A stretch of 61,652 bases of DNA, from contig VXTR01000058.1 of NCBI GenBank assembly GCA_009837355.1, positions 1 to 61,652 of the forward strand, in the 5' to 3' direction. A program made the translations under genes and the position numbers. Position 1 is the stretch's first letter. Every line of letters begins with the position of its first letter. Shown here piece after piece: positions 23,609 to 32,631 of this stretch. The notes beneath the pieces are model-generated. The model saw nothing but the letters and a program-made list of their open reading frames with translations, did not search any database and was not told the DNA's origin. Origin of the DNA: Chloroflexota bacterium (GTDB lineage: Bacteria; Chloroflexota; Dehalococcoidia; Lucifugimonadales; UBA3495).

Positions 23609-25117
23609 AATGCTCACGACTTCCTGGCCATTTTCAGGATAGCCCAGCCGGCCCAGCCAGCCGGACAGCACGTGTTCCGGCACCACTACTTCGTCGATGT
23701 GCCGCAGCGTTCCCTCCGTGAACGGCTGAACCTTCAGGCCTGCCTGCTTGTTGGCCTCCAGGGCGATGAAATTGTGGTATGGAGCCAACCGCAGGGCCTC
23801 CAGCTCTACCTTCGCGCCCTCCTCGATCATTATCTGCTGTAGGTCGGCCGGCATCTCGTCCCATACGTCCTTGTTGACGATGTTGTTGGTGTACGTGAAG
23901 CGAACCAGTGGCCCGGCCATGTAGTCGGCAACCTCAGACAGACGTAGGGTCAGTCCCCACATAGCCGGAGTTGCGGCGGTGTCCACGGTTTCACTCTGGA
24001 GAGCAGCGTACATCTCGGCGGCGCTCAGCCGCACGGGTTCGGCTCCCATGCCCCTGATGAAATCTGACATTGACTCAGATGAAGAGCGGATCTTGCGGCC
24101 CTGGAAATCCGCCGCTGTTGGCAATGGCTCTCTGCTGAAGAACCAATTGTCGTAGCCGGCGGACCAGTTACGATTCAGCACGTAAGCTCCACCGCTGATG
24201 TCCCGCATCATCCGGTCAATGTCCGGGGCTAGTTCGGTCACTATGAGGTAGGAAGACTCCCAGTCGCTGGCCAATCCGTACAGCGATAGCAACTCCAGGT
24301 TCGGGTAGTCCTTCGACACGTAGCCGGTGAAAATGCCCGCCATGTCCAGCGTGCCGTCAGCGACCTGGTCCAGCATTTCCGGCCCGGCCAGGCCCAACTC
24401 AGAGAGAGACGTGACAGACAACTGCACTTGCCCATTGGTGCGCTCCGCCAGGTTGGGCGCCCAGTAACTCTCAATCAGTACGCAGTGGGGCAGATTGCGG
24501 TTAGAGCACACGTGTTGGATTTCAAAGCTCTCTCCGGAAGACGTCAGCTCGGTAGGATTGGCCAGATTGGCCTTGTCAAGCAAGCCCCGGTAATAGTCGC
24601 TCCCGTAGATAAACCCTTGCCCCGGCAAGCCCGGCAGGCCGAACAGCGCCGCCGCCGATACCTGGGTGTACACGGTTTCGGGGAAGTCGAGCATCAGCGA
24701 CTCGTGCGGCGGCGGGCCCATCAACTGCGAAACGTCTCCGACGAAAATAGCCCCCGGCCCTCCAGCGTGCTCCGCCGCGTATGCCTCCAGCGCGGCCTGT
24801 TGCTCGGCGGCGGACATCGCCGGCGTGGGCGTCGGCGGCGGCGGTACGGGTTGCGCCGTTGCCGTAGGCTCCGCCGGCGCCACGGTCGGGGCCGGCGCTG
24901 CTACTGTGGCCGGCGCCATCGTCGCCGTGGGTTCTGGGGGCGCCACGGTCTCCGTCGAAGCCGACCCGACGGTAGGTGCCGCCATCGCCGTCGGAACTGC
25001 CGTAGGCTGCGGTTCGGGTTCGCCGCCGCCGCACGCGGCCAGCCCTGGCATCAATGCCAGGCCCAACGCTGCGGCGAAGACGGCGGCAATATAGCGCTGT
25101 TTCACGTTGGTCATCAT
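23513..25117 (-). CDS. DctP-like TRAP solute-binding lipoprotein, copy 2
   Basis: This 534-residue extracytoplasmic binding protein has a leader and lipobox LAACGGG, a Pro/Thr/Ala linker of about 60 residues, then a region (MSAAEQQAALEAY) not typical of DctP. The DctP domain follows, from about residue 200: SYWAPNLAERTNGQVQLS, LGLAGPEMLDQVADGTLDM, and the family Arg region GRKIRSSSESM. The C-terminus EKVGPYSGFRINADG to the stop is shared with copy 1 down to the nucleotide level. No DctQ or DctM membrane subunit is in the window. It probably binds a carboxylate. Copy 1 is immediately upstream, so this is a tandem duplication. Confidence 0.8.
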   Translation of the reverse strand: MMTNVKQRYIAAVFAAALGLALMPGLAACGGGEPEPQPTAVPTAMAAPTVGSASTETVAPPEPTATMAPATVAAPAPTVAPAEPTATAQPVPPPPTPTPAMSAAEQQAALEAYAAEHAGGPGAIFVGDVSQLMGPPPHESLMLDFPETVYTQVSAAALFGLPGLPGQGFIYGSDYYRGLLDKANLANPTELTSSGESFEIQHVCSNRNLPHCVLIESYWAPNLAERTNGQVQLSVTSLSELGLAGPEMLDQVADGTLDMAGIFTGYVSKDYPNLELLSLYGLASDWESSYLIVTELAPDIDRMMRDISGGAYVLNRNWSAGYDNWFFSREPLPTAADFQGRKIRSSSESMSDFIRGMGAEPVRLSAAEMYAALQSETVDTAATPAMWGLTLRLSEVADYMAGPLVRFTYTNNIVNKDVWDEMPADLQQIMIEEGAKVELEALRLAPYHNFIALEANKQAGLKVQPFTEGTLRHIDEVVVPEHVLSGWLGRLGYPENGQEVVSIFNEKVGPYSGFRINADGSIERVAATKGPRAQ

Positions 25118-25178
25118 CTGGTTTTGATTTCTCCTCTATATACCGCGAATGTTCAGAAGCGACCGGGCGTAGCCCTCT

Positions 25179-25276
25179 CTCTACTGCGCTCGCGGCCCCT
25201 TGGTCGCCGCAACCCGCTCAATCGACCCGTCCGCGTTGATGCGGAATCCCGAGTACGGCCCCACTTTCTCGTTGAA
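25179..25276. repeat. 98-bp perfect direct repeat, copy B
   Basis: Partner of 23511-23608, offset 1,668 bp, at the 3' end of the upstream DctP-like gene. Confidence 0.9.
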
Positions 25277-26791
25277 GAGGCTGACGATTTCCCCTCCGCT
25301 GTTCGGGTAGCCCAGGCGACGCAGCCAGCCCGGCAGGACGTGTTCCGGCAGCACCACTTCATCAACGTGCCGCAGCGATTCATCCGTGAACGGCTGAATC
25401 TTGAGGCCGGCCTGCTTGTTGGCTTCCAGTGCGATGAAGTTCTGGAAGGGGGCCAGCCGCAGGGCCTCCAGTTCCATCTTCGCCCCCTCCTCAGTCATTA
25501 TCTGCCGCAGGTCGGCCGGCATCTTGTCCCAAACGTCCTGGTTGATGACGTTGTTGGTGTAGCCGAACCCGATCAGCGGCCCGGCCATGTAGTTGGCAAC
25601 CTCGTACAGGCTGCCCGTTACCCCCAGCAGCGCCGTGGTTACGGTGGCGTCCACCGTGCCAATCTGCAGCGCGGTGTAGATTTCGCCAATGCCCAGTTCC
25701 ACCGGCTCGCCGCCCATTCCCCGGATGAAATCCGTCAGGGACGCCGAGTGCGTGCGTATCTTCCGGCCCTGGAAATCCGCCGCCGTCGGCATCGGCTCTT
25801 TGCTGAAGAACCACTGGTCGGAACCGGCGAACCAGTTCCGGTTCAGCACGTGGCTGCCTCCGGTGATGTCCAGCATCATCCGGTCGATGTCCGGCGCCAG
25901 TTCGGTCAGCATCAGGTAGGAGCTTTCCCAGTCGCTGGCCACGCCCCAAAGGGACTGCACCTCCAGCCCCGGATACGCCCCGGCTACGTAACCGGTGAAA
26001 ATGTTCGCCATGTCCAGCGAGCCGTTGGCTACCTGGTCCAGCGTGCCCGGCCCGGCCAGCCCCAACTCAACGAGAGACGTCACCGACAGCTGAACCTGCC
26101 CGTTGGTGCGCGCCGCCAGGTTGGGCGCCCAGTAAGTTTGCACCAGCACGCAGGTGGGCAGCCGGCGGTCGATGCACACGTGCTGGATTTCAAAGCTCTC
26201 TCCGGAAGAGGTCAGCTCAGTAGGAGCGAGCAGGTTCGCTTTATCAAGCAAGCCCTGGTAATAGTCGCTGTCGTAGATGAACGATTGCCCCGGCGAGCCC
26301 GGCAGGCCGAACAAAGCCGCCGCCGATACCTGGGTGTACGCCGATTCAGGGAAGTCGAACATCAGCGACTCGTGCGGCGGCGGCCCCATCAGTTGCGAGA
26401 TGTCGCCCACGAAAATCGCTCCCGGCCGGCCGGCGTATTCCGCCGCGTATCCTGCCAGAGCGGCCTGCCGTTCGGCGACGGACATGGCCGGTGTGGGTTC
26501 GGGCGTCGGCGCAATGGGTTGCGCAGTTGCCGTCGGTTCCGCCGGCGCGACCGTCGGAGCCGGTGCAACCGCAGTGGGCTGGGGCGCCATCGCTGTAGGT
26601 TCCGGCGCCGTCGTAGCCACCGCCGGAGCCGTGGTGGGAGACGGAGCAATCCCGACGTTAGGCGCCGCCATAGCCGTCGGCTGCGGTTCGGGTTCGTCGC
26701 CGCCGCACGCGGCCAGGCCCAGCATCAATGCCAGGGCCAATGCTGCGGCGAAGACGGCTGCAATGTAGCGCTGTTTCACGTTCACCTTCAT
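25181..26791 (-). CDS. DctP-like TRAP solute-binding lipoprotein, copy 1
   Basis: This 536-residue paralogue of the next gene has the same layout: leader with lipobox LAACGGD, a Pro/Thr/Ala linker, and a C-terminal DctP domain (TYWAPNLAARTNGQVQLS, LGLAGPGTLDQVANGSLDM, GRKIRTHSASL). It differs from copy 2 throughout the middle and may bind a different ligand. Membrane TRAP subunits are missing nearby. A 63-bp gap to copy 2 carries a weak GAGGAG. The upstream gap to the UDG gene is 47 bp. Confidence 0.8.
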   Translation of the reverse strand: MKVNVKQRYIAAVFAAALALALMLGLAACGGDEPEPQPTAMAAPNVGIAPSPTTAPAVATTAPEPTAMAPQPTAVAPAPTVAPAEPTATAQPIAPTPEPTPAMSVAERQAALAGYAAEYAGRPGAIFVGDISQLMGPPPHESLMFDFPESAYTQVSAAALFGLPGSPGQSFIYDSDYYQGLLDKANLLAPTELTSSGESFEIQHVCIDRRLPTCVLVQTYWAPNLAARTNGQVQLSVTSLVELGLAGPGTLDQVANGSLDMANIFTGYVAGAYPGLEVQSLWGVASDWESSYLMLTELAPDIDRMMLDITGGSHVLNRNWFAGSDQWFFSKEPMPTAADFQGRKIRTHSASLTDFIRGMGGEPVELGIGEIYTALQIGTVDATVTTALLGVTGSLYEVANYMAGPLIGFGYTNNVINQDVWDKMPADLRQIMTEEGAKMELEALRLAPFQNFIALEANKQAGLKIQPFTDESLRHVDEVVLPEHVLPGWLRRLGYPNSGGEIVSLFNEKVGPYSGFRINADGSIERVAATKGPRAQ

Positions 26792-26838
26792 GGGTTTCTA
26801 TTTCCTCTCTGTGTGTTCAGACCCTATCGACCGTTTAT

Positions 26839-27555
26839 TTATGATACTGCCTTCCGAGCACGTTCAAAGACTGCGTCCAGCATTTCCATCGTCAGCCTTC
26901 CCGTTTGCGTGTTTTGCTGGCTGGGGTGATAGCTGGCGATCAACAGGGGTCCGTCGTCGGGCAGCTGGGTAGCAACGTTGTGTCCGAAGGGCGGTTTGCG
27001 TCCCGGCGCCGTGCGTCCGGCGGCAGCCCAGGCACGCAGGAAGGCGTCAAAGGCGATGCGTCCCAGTGCGACCACGGCTCGCAAATCGGTGAGCAATTCT
27101 ATCTCGCGGGTGATGTAGGGACGGCAGGCGGTCAGTTCGTCCGGCGTCAGCTTGTTCTGCGGGGGCGCGCAGCGGGCAGCGGCGGTAATCAGCCCGCCGG
27201 TAAGCTCCAGCCCGTCGCCGATGCGCGCCGATTCGGCCTGGTTGGCGAATCCCGCCCGGTGCAACGCGCCAAAGAGCCAGTCGCCGCTGCGGTCGCCCGT
27301 GAACATCCGCCCGGTTCGGTTGCCTCCGTGAGCCGCCGGCGCCAGCCCCACCACCAGCAGGCGAGCGTCCGGGTCACCGAAAGCCGCCAACGGACGGCCC
27401 CAGTACTCTTCATCCCGATACATCCGGCGCTTGACGCGGGCCGTTTCCTCACGCCATTCCACCAGCCGAGGGCAGAGCCGACAGGCGACAACCTGCTCCT
27501 GCACTTCAGCGATGGAGCCGGCGGTTTTGGTATCAGTGGCTATGACTGTGCCCAT
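26839..27555 (-). CDS. Uracil-DNA glycosylase, family 5 (UDGb-like)
   Basis: This 238-residue base-excision-repair enzyme removes uracil and probably other deaminated bases from DNA. Motif 1 reads GLAPAAHGGNRTGRMFTGD, lacking the catalytic Asp or Asn of families 1-2 and typical of family 5. Motif 2 is HPSQQNTQTGRLT. Four cysteines (CRLC near the N-terminus; Cys in ARCAPPQNKL and in TACRPYI) fit the 4Fe-4S cluster of families 4 and 5. The start lies 23 bp inside the end of hyuB, so it is translationally coupled to a metabolic gene. That context is unusual for a repair enzyme. Confidence 0.88.
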   Translation of the reverse strand: MGTVIATDTKTAGSIAEVQEQVVACRLCPRLVEWREETARVKRRMYRDEEYWGRPLAAFGDPDARLLVVGLAPAAHGGNRTGRMFTGDRSGDWLFGALHRAGFANQAESARIGDGLELTGGLITAAARCAPPQNKLTPDELTACRPYITREIELLTDLRAVVALGRIAFDAFLRAWAAAGRTAPGRKPPFGHNVATQLPDDGPLLIASYHPSQQNTQTGRLTMEMLDAVFERARKAVS

Positions 27556-29143
27556 CGTGGTCTGCCGGCGCGCCCCAACCGCCGCCCCCGGGCGTGCGGA
27601 TGCTGAGCACGTCGCCGGCTTCCACGTCCAGGGTTTCCTTGCCGGCCAGGTGGATTTCCTCGTAGCCGCCTTTCAGCAGCACGTTTTCGCCATGCTCGCC
27701 GTGATGCCCTCCGTGATAGCCGGGCGGAGCGTATCGCCGCCGTTCCGACAGCACGGTAACGCGGGCCGGACTGAGAAACTCAACGTCGCGAATCAGCCCG
27801 TCGCCGCCCTTGTGCAATCCGTCGCCGCCGGAACCACGGCGCAGCGCGGACCGCCGCAGCCGCAATGGAAACGCGAACTCCAAAGCCTCCACCGGCGTGT
27901 TCATGGTATTGGTCATGTGCGTATGGATGCCGGAAACCCCGTCCTTGTCGGGCCGCGCGCCCATCCCGCCGCCGATGGTTTCGTAATAAACGTAGGGCTT
28001 GTCCCGCGATATGTCGTGCCCGCCGATGATCATGTTGTTCATAGTGCCCTGCGACGACGCCGGTATCTTGTCGGGCATGGCCTGGCTCATTGCCGCCAGC
28101 AGCACGTCGGTGATGCGCTGGGACGTCTCCACGTTGCCGCCGGCCACGCCTCGCTGCGGCTGCGGGTCCACCAGGCTCCCGCGCGGGGTAATCACTTCCA
28201 CCGGACGCAGGCAGCCCTGGTTCGCCGGCGCTTCGTCGCCCACCACGCAACGCACCACGTACAGGCTGGCCGACACCGTAACGGCCCGGGGCGCGTTGAT
28301 ACAGCCCGGCCGCTGCTCGGCGGTGCCCGTGAAGTCGATGGTCAACAGGTCGCCGGCCACGGTAACGGCCACGCTGATGGCCACCGGCTCTTGCGTCAGG
28401 CCGTCGTCGTCCATGTAGTCCGTAACCGAATACACCCCGTCGGGTATTTCGGAGATGCGCCGGCGCGTGAGCCGCTCGGAATAGTCCAGCAGCGCCGCCA
28501 TGTGCTCGTGCGTGTCGGCCAGCCCGTACCGCTGGGCGATTTCGGTGAGGCGAGTGTCGCCCACCCGGATGGACGCAATCTGCGCCGCCAGGTCCCCCTG
28601 ACGGTCGTCGGGAGTGCGCGAGTTCCGGCAGATGAGCGCGATTAGTTCCTGGTTGATGCGTCCGGCGTCCGACAGCTTCAGCGGCGGAATAATCATCCCT
28701 TCCTGGTACAGTTCGGTGGACAGCGGCATCGAGCCGGGAGCCATCCCGCCCACGTCCGAGTGGTGGCCCCGGTTGCTCACGTAGCCGATGAGCTCCTGCC
28801 CGCCGTCAAAGTCGATATACGCCGGCGCCACCAGCGTAATGTCCGGCAGGTGCGACCCTCCCATGTAGGGATCGTTGAGAATTATGATGTCGCCGGGCCG
28901 CAAACCCTCGGGGAAGGTCTGCAAGGCCGCCTGCACCGACGCCGGCATCGCCCCCAGGTGCACCGGCTGGTGCGCCGCCTGCGCCACCATCTCGGCGGCG
29001 GGGTTGAACAGCGCGCAGGAAAAATCCTGCCGCTCCTTCATGTTGGTGGAGTAGCTGGTGCGCTGGAGCGCAACGCCCATCTCCTCCGAAACGGAGATGA
29101 ACATATTCTTGAACACTTCCAGGCTGATAGCGTCAACGGGCAT
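27533..29143 (-). CDS. hyuB: Hydantoinase B/oxoprolinase-family protein (HyuB)
   Basis: This 536-residue protein is the B subunit of an ATP-dependent hydantoinase/oxoprolinase/acetone carboxylase-type enzyme. It starts MPVDAISLEVFKN and has YSTNMKERQDFSCALF, the metal-ligand region NDPYMGGSHLPDITL, then GHHSDVGGMAPGSMP and the C-terminal RTPGGGGWG. It would work with HyuA encoded 3 kb upstream on the same strand, but the two are separated by a deacetylase and a retropepsin-like gene. It overlaps the UDG gene by 23 bp. The substrate may be a hydantoin, 5-oxoproline or a similar lactam. Confidence 0.92.
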   Translation of the reverse strand: MPVDAISLEVFKNMFISVSEEMGVALQRTSYSTNMKERQDFSCALFNPAAEMVAQAAHQPVHLGAMPASVQAALQTFPEGLRPGDIIILNDPYMGGSHLPDITLVAPAYIDFDGGQELIGYVSNRGHHSDVGGMAPGSMPLSTELYQEGMIIPPLKLSDAGRINQELIALICRNSRTPDDRQGDLAAQIASIRVGDTRLTEIAQRYGLADTHEHMAALLDYSERLTRRRISEIPDGVYSVTDYMDDDGLTQEPVAISVAVTVAGDLLTIDFTGTAEQRPGCINAPRAVTVSASLYVVRCVVGDEAPANQGCLRPVEVITPRGSLVDPQPQRGVAGGNVETSQRITDVLLAAMSQAMPDKIPASSQGTMNNMIIGGHDISRDKPYVYYETIGGGMGARPDKDGVSGIHTHMTNTMNTPVEALEFAFPLRLRRSALRRGSGGDGLHKGGDGLIRDVEFLSPARVTVLSERRRYAPPGYHGGHHGEHGENVLLKGGYEEIHLAGKETLDVEAGDVLSIRTPGGGGWGAPADHDGHSHSH

Positions 29144-29191
29144 AGTGGATGTAGTTCCTCATCGGTTTGCGGGTACGCGCAAGTGTGGCCG

Positions 29192-29611
29192 CTAAATGGT
29201 CAGCTCGGCGCGGATTAGGCGGTGGTTTTTGGCGTCGGCGGCAAGGGCAAATGCTTCCAGGGCCATGGCCCCCAGCAGTATTTTTTCATCGCTGGTTCCA
29301 AAGACGACATACACGGGTCGAGTGCGACCTTCCAAGTCCATGTCTGCCCATCCGATGTCCAGCTCCTGCACCGAACCGTCGGCCAGGCTGAACAGTTCCG
29401 TTTCGTCCCGTTCAATGCCCAGTTCGTCCAGTATCCCGGCCGGGATGATGGTGTATGACGCGCCGGTATCCACCAGCCCGTTCAGAGACCGCTCCTCGCC
29501 GGTAACGCGGTTCCTGATTGTGAAGTCAACCCTGAATGTTCCCACTTCGCCTCCAATAGTAGTTCCCGGCAGGATAATCCAGTCATCGGTCATTCTATGC
29601 TTTTGAGTCAT
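29192..29611 (-). CDS. Retropepsin-like clan AA aspartic protease
   Basis: This 139-residue single-domain aspartic protease-like protein has the catalytic loop LVDTGASYTII around residue 45. A hydrophobic-hydrophobic-Gly segment, ILLGAMALE, follows about 55 residues later, as in retropepsin folds. One such domain requires a homodimer to make an active site. The start at 29611 is chosen because AGGAGG sits upstream; an in-frame ATG 15 bp earlier contains that site. No signal peptide is seen. It sits between the PIG-L and hyuB genes on the same strand. The role is unknown, and it may be a non-proteolytic member. Confidence 0.8.
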   Translation of the reverse strand: MTQKHRMTDDWIILPGTTIGGEVGTFRVDFTIRNRVTGEERSLNGLVDTGASYTIIPAGILDELGIERDETELFSLADGSVQELDIGWADMDLEGRTRPVYVVFGTSDEKILLGAMALEAFALAADAKNHRLIRAELTI

Positions 29612-29659
29612 GGTGCCCTCCTGCATTCTGCATTACCCTTGCCATCGGCGCTGTTAGCA

Positions 29660-30469
29660 TCATAGCCCAGCCAGCAAATCCACTGCCCCCGGCGGCATAA
29701 CCAACTGATAGAACTCCGTTCCCATCAGCGTATGCACCACGTCCTCCGGCAGCTGGCTGAACGGGCCGTCGTCGCTGATTTGCGTCCGGTGGCACGCCAG
29801 CGACGCCAGCTTGGTCTCCACCCAGGGCGACACGTCCATGGTGGTCGTTACTTCGTCGTCCGGCGTCCCCAACGAGTCCACGGCGTCCACCGCGAAAGGC
29901 GGCGTGATGCCCCGGTCGGTCATCTCCTGCCACCAGCGCCGGAACACGTTGCGGGGAAAGCACACGTAGTAGAGCAACGGCGTGAACCCGTCCGGGTCGG
30001 AGGCCCGCTCAACGGCGGCGGTAGCGTGGGCGCACATCGTCTTGTGGTCGGGATGCCCGTAGCCGCCGCTGGGGTCGTGGGTCAGCACCACGTGGGCGTT
30101 GACCTCGGCAATAACGCCGGCGAGATTGCCGACTACCACATCGGCGTCGGCGTTGCAGTAGGCGTTGGGGTGGTTGTTGTCATCCCACCCGTCCATGCCG
30201 CTGTCCCGGTAGTTGAGAAAACGCAGGTCAGCGACGCCGGTGATGGCCATGGCGCTGCGCAGTTCCTCCTGGCGCACCCGCCACAGGTTTTCCGGGGTAG
30301 CCAGCGACGGGTCGCTGATTTCGCCCACGTCGCCGTTGGTGGCGCAGACCAGCGTAACCCGCGCGCCTCCGGCCGCCAGCATCGCCAGCAGCCCGCCCGA
30401 AGCAAACCCTTCATCATCCGGATGCGCAAAGCAAGCCAGCACGGAGAGGCGCGAAAGGTTGGCGGTCAT
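29660..30469 (-). CDS. PIG-L/LmbE family zinc deacetylase
   Basis: This 269-residue zinc amidase removes N-acyl groups from amino sugars or conjugates. The first zinc motif is CFAHPDDE, followed by LVCATNGDVGE; the third ligand region is HDPSGGYGHPDHK. Length and motifs match LmbE and mycothiol-type enzymes (MshB, Mca). Its ATG overlaps the hyuA stop by 4 bp, so expression is coupled to hyuA. No signal peptide is present. Confidence 0.88.
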   Translation of the reverse strand: MTANLSRLSVLACFAHPDDEGFASGGLLAMLAAGGARVTLVCATNGDVGEISDPSLATPENLWRVRQEELRSAMAITGVADLRFLNYRDSGMDGWDDNNHPNAYCNADADVVVGNLAGVIAEVNAHVVLTHDPSGGYGHPDHKTMCAHATAAVERASDPDGFTPLLYYVCFPRNVFRRWWQEMTDRGITPPFAVDAVDSLGTPDDEVTTTMDVSPWVETKLASLACHRTQISDDGPFSQLPEDVVHTLMGTEFYQLVMPPGAVDLLAGL

Positions 30470-32478
30470 ACAGTCTCCGGCTCCAGAATCAGGTTGCCGT
30501 ACGGGTCAACCTCCCCATTCCACCCCGGCGGCACGACGATTGTGGTGTCCAGTTGCAGCAGCAGCGCGGGCCCGGCAATGTGATTGCCGGTTCGCAGCTC
30601 GTCCCGGTCGTATAGCGTAGTGTTGACCGGCCCGCCGGCGAACACCACCTCCGCCGAACCGATGGCGGCGTGCGCTACATCCGTACCCTCCGACGCCGCC
30701 GGCTCCAGCTCCGGCTTGGCTACGGCCAGTTCCAGCTTGAGACGCAGGTTCACCACCTCAATGGGCAGCTCGCCGTCCGCGTAGCCGAACCGTTGCAGGT
30801 GAGCGTCGTAAAAGTCCGATGCAATGTGGTCGGTAAGGTCCCCCGGCGAATCCAGCGTAGGACAGTCCACCGTCAGCTCGAACGACTGCCCCACGTAGCG
30901 CACGTCCAGGAAACGCCGCGCCGTCATGTCGTCGGCTGGCAACTCTTCGTCCAGGAGTTCGGCCCTAGCCAGCTGCTCCATCCCTCGAAACTCGGTGTCC
31001 AACCGCGCCTGGTCCAGGTCGTCGCCCTTCAGCATCACGGTGCGGGAGTAGTCCTTCACCACGTCGGCGATGGCCACGCCCAGCGCGGACAGGATGCCGG
31101 GATGACCCGGCACCAGCACCCGCGGAATGCCCAACTCTCCGGCCAGCTCGCAGGCGTGCATCGGCCCGGCTCCGCCAAAGGGCACCAGCGTGAACTCTCG
31201 TGGGTCGTAACCCCGTTCCAGCGAAATGGCGCGGATGGCTCGCTCCATGTTGGAGTTGACCACGCGGATAATGCCCAGGGCCGTATCGGTGGCCGATGCT
31301 CCGACGCCGGCGGCCAAATCTCCCAGCAGCGCCCGTGAACGTTCCAGGTCCAGCGTCATCCGTCCGCCCAGGAAACCGTCCGGACGCAGCCGGCCCAGGG
31401 TGAGGTTGGCGTCGGTTACGGTGATGCGGTCGCCGCGTCCGTAGCAGGCCGGGCCAGGGTCGGCGCCGGCCGATTGCGGGCCAACCACCAGCGCGCCGCC
31501 GGCGTCCACCCGGGCGATGGAGCCGCCCCCGGCGCCCACCGTGTGTATCTCAATCATAGGCACGCTGACGGGATACCCGCCCAGGTTGGCCGAGGTGGTC
31601 TCCTTGATGCGTCCGGGGCACAGGGACACGTCGGTCGAAGTGCCCCCCATGTCCAGCGTGATGATGTCGGGGTAGCCCGCCTGCACCCCGGTATAGAACG
31701 CGCCCACCACGCCGCCGGCCGGGCCACTCAGGATGGTACGCACCGGCTGCTCGGCGGCCAGGCTCGCCGTAATGCTGCCGCCGGACGACTGCATAATCCG
31801 CAGCCCCCGCCCCAGCACGGATTCCAACTGCGTCAGGTAGCGGGCCATCACCGGCCCCACGTAAGAGTTCACCACCACCGTGCTGGTGCGTTCGTACTCC
31901 CTGAACTCCGGCAGTATCTTTGACGATATGGAGATAAAGGGGCCGTTGGGCAGTTCCGCCAGTCGCCGGGCCAGCATCTCCTCATGCACGGGGTTCAGGA
32001 ACGAAAAAAGAAACGACACTGCCACGCCATCCACCGGTGCGTCCTTGAGCAGCGACAGCAGGGTCTCCACCGATTCGGGAGTAAGGTCGTCGAGAATTGC
32101 GCCGGTGTAGTCAATGCGCTCCGGCAGTCCGAACCGCAGCTGCCAGGGAGCCAGCGGCGCCGGCCGTTCCATGCCCAGGTCATACAGGTCGGCCCGGTTC
32201 TGACGCCCGATTTCCAGCACGTCCTCAAAGCCCAGGGTAGTTACCAGGGCAGTGCGTCCGCCCTTCCCCTCCAGCAGCGCGTTGGTGGCCACGGTGCTGC
32301 CGTGGATAAAGTCGGCGGCGGCCAGGTCAACGCCGGTTTCGTCAATGCCGGCGGTGATGCCCCGGGAAGGGTCGGCGGGCGTGGAGGGCAACTTGTGAAC
32401 GGCGAGTTGGCCATCCTGCAAGATGGCAATGTCGGTGAAAGTGCCGCCGACATCAATACCAACGATGGTGCGTGGCAT
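30466..32478 (-). CDS. hyuA: Hydantoinase A/oxoprolinase-family ATPase subunit (HyuA)
   Basis: This 670-residue subunit has an actin/hexokinase-like ATPase fold. It starts MPRTIVGIDVGGTFTDIA, the phosphate 1 loop, with STVATNALLEGKG, LTLDMGGTSTDVSL-like ITLDMGGTSTDVSL, the GxGGxS segment GAGGGSIARVDAG, and FGGAGPMHACELA. The upstream in-frame extension (32479-32562) is rejected because GGAG and a TGCTATAAT promoter lie before 32478. It is the first gene of a run continuing to at least hyuB. It likely hydrolyses a cyclic amide with ATP. Confidence 0.92.
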   Translation of the reverse strand: MPRTIVGIDVGGTFTDIAILQDGQLAVHKLPSTPADPSRGITAGIDETGVDLAAADFIHGSTVATNALLEGKGGRTALVTTLGFEDVLEIGRQNRADLYDLGMERPAPLAPWQLRFGLPERIDYTGAILDDLTPESVETLLSLLKDAPVDGVAVSFLFSFLNPVHEEMLARRLAELPNGPFISISSKILPEFREYERTSTVVVNSYVGPVMARYLTQLESVLGRGLRIMQSSGGSITASLAAEQPVRTILSGPAGGVVGAFYTGVQAGYPDIITLDMGGTSTDVSLCPGRIKETTSANLGGYPVSVPMIEIHTVGAGGGSIARVDAGGALVVGPQSAGADPGPACYGRGDRITVTDANLTLGRLRPDGFLGGRMTLDLERSRALLGDLAAGVGASATDTALGIIRVVNSNMERAIRAISLERGYDPREFTLVPFGGAGPMHACELAGELGIPRVLVPGHPGILSALGVAIADVVKDYSRTVMLKGDDLDQARLDTEFRGMEQLARAELLDEELPADDMTARRFLDVRYVGQSFELTVDCPTLDSPGDLTDHIASDFYDAHLQRFGYADGELPIEVVNLRLKLELAVAKPELEPAASEGTDVAHAAIGSAEVVFAGGPVNTTLYDRDELRTGNHIAGPALLLQLDTTIVVPPGWNGEVDPYGNLILEPETV

Positions 32479-32517
32479 AAAGGGTTCAGTTCTCCGTAGC
32501 GTCGTTATCGGAAGGAC

Positions 32518-32526
32518 ATTATAGCA
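32518..32526 (-). promoter_or_regulatory. Extended -10 promoter TGCTATAAT before hyuA
   Basis: On the minus strand TGC is followed by a perfect TATAAT (32518-32523), 40 bp upstream of the hyuA ATG. The -35 region is weak, as expected for an extended -10 promoter. Confidence 0.65.
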
Positions 32527-32570
32527 ATCCGGACGCCGGCCGTAATCGAAAAAGGGCATCAAAAAATCCG

Positions 32571-32601
32571 GGGAGCGGGCGCTCCCCGGATTATCCGGTT
32601 C
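32571..32601 (-). terminator. Rho-independent terminator
   Basis: A perfect 12-bp GC-rich stem (ATCCGGGGAGCG and its complement, 2-base gap) at 32576-32601 is followed on the minus strand by six T. It ends transcription from the small membrane-protein gene and insulates hyuA. Confidence 0.88.
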
Positions 32602-32631
32602 GGCTGTTGTCCGCCGATGGCGGACGGGAGG

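Noticed and set aside
24428-26929. 833-codon open frame on the plus strand
   Set aside because: Antisense to two DctP-like genes; low-complexity Arg-rich translation.
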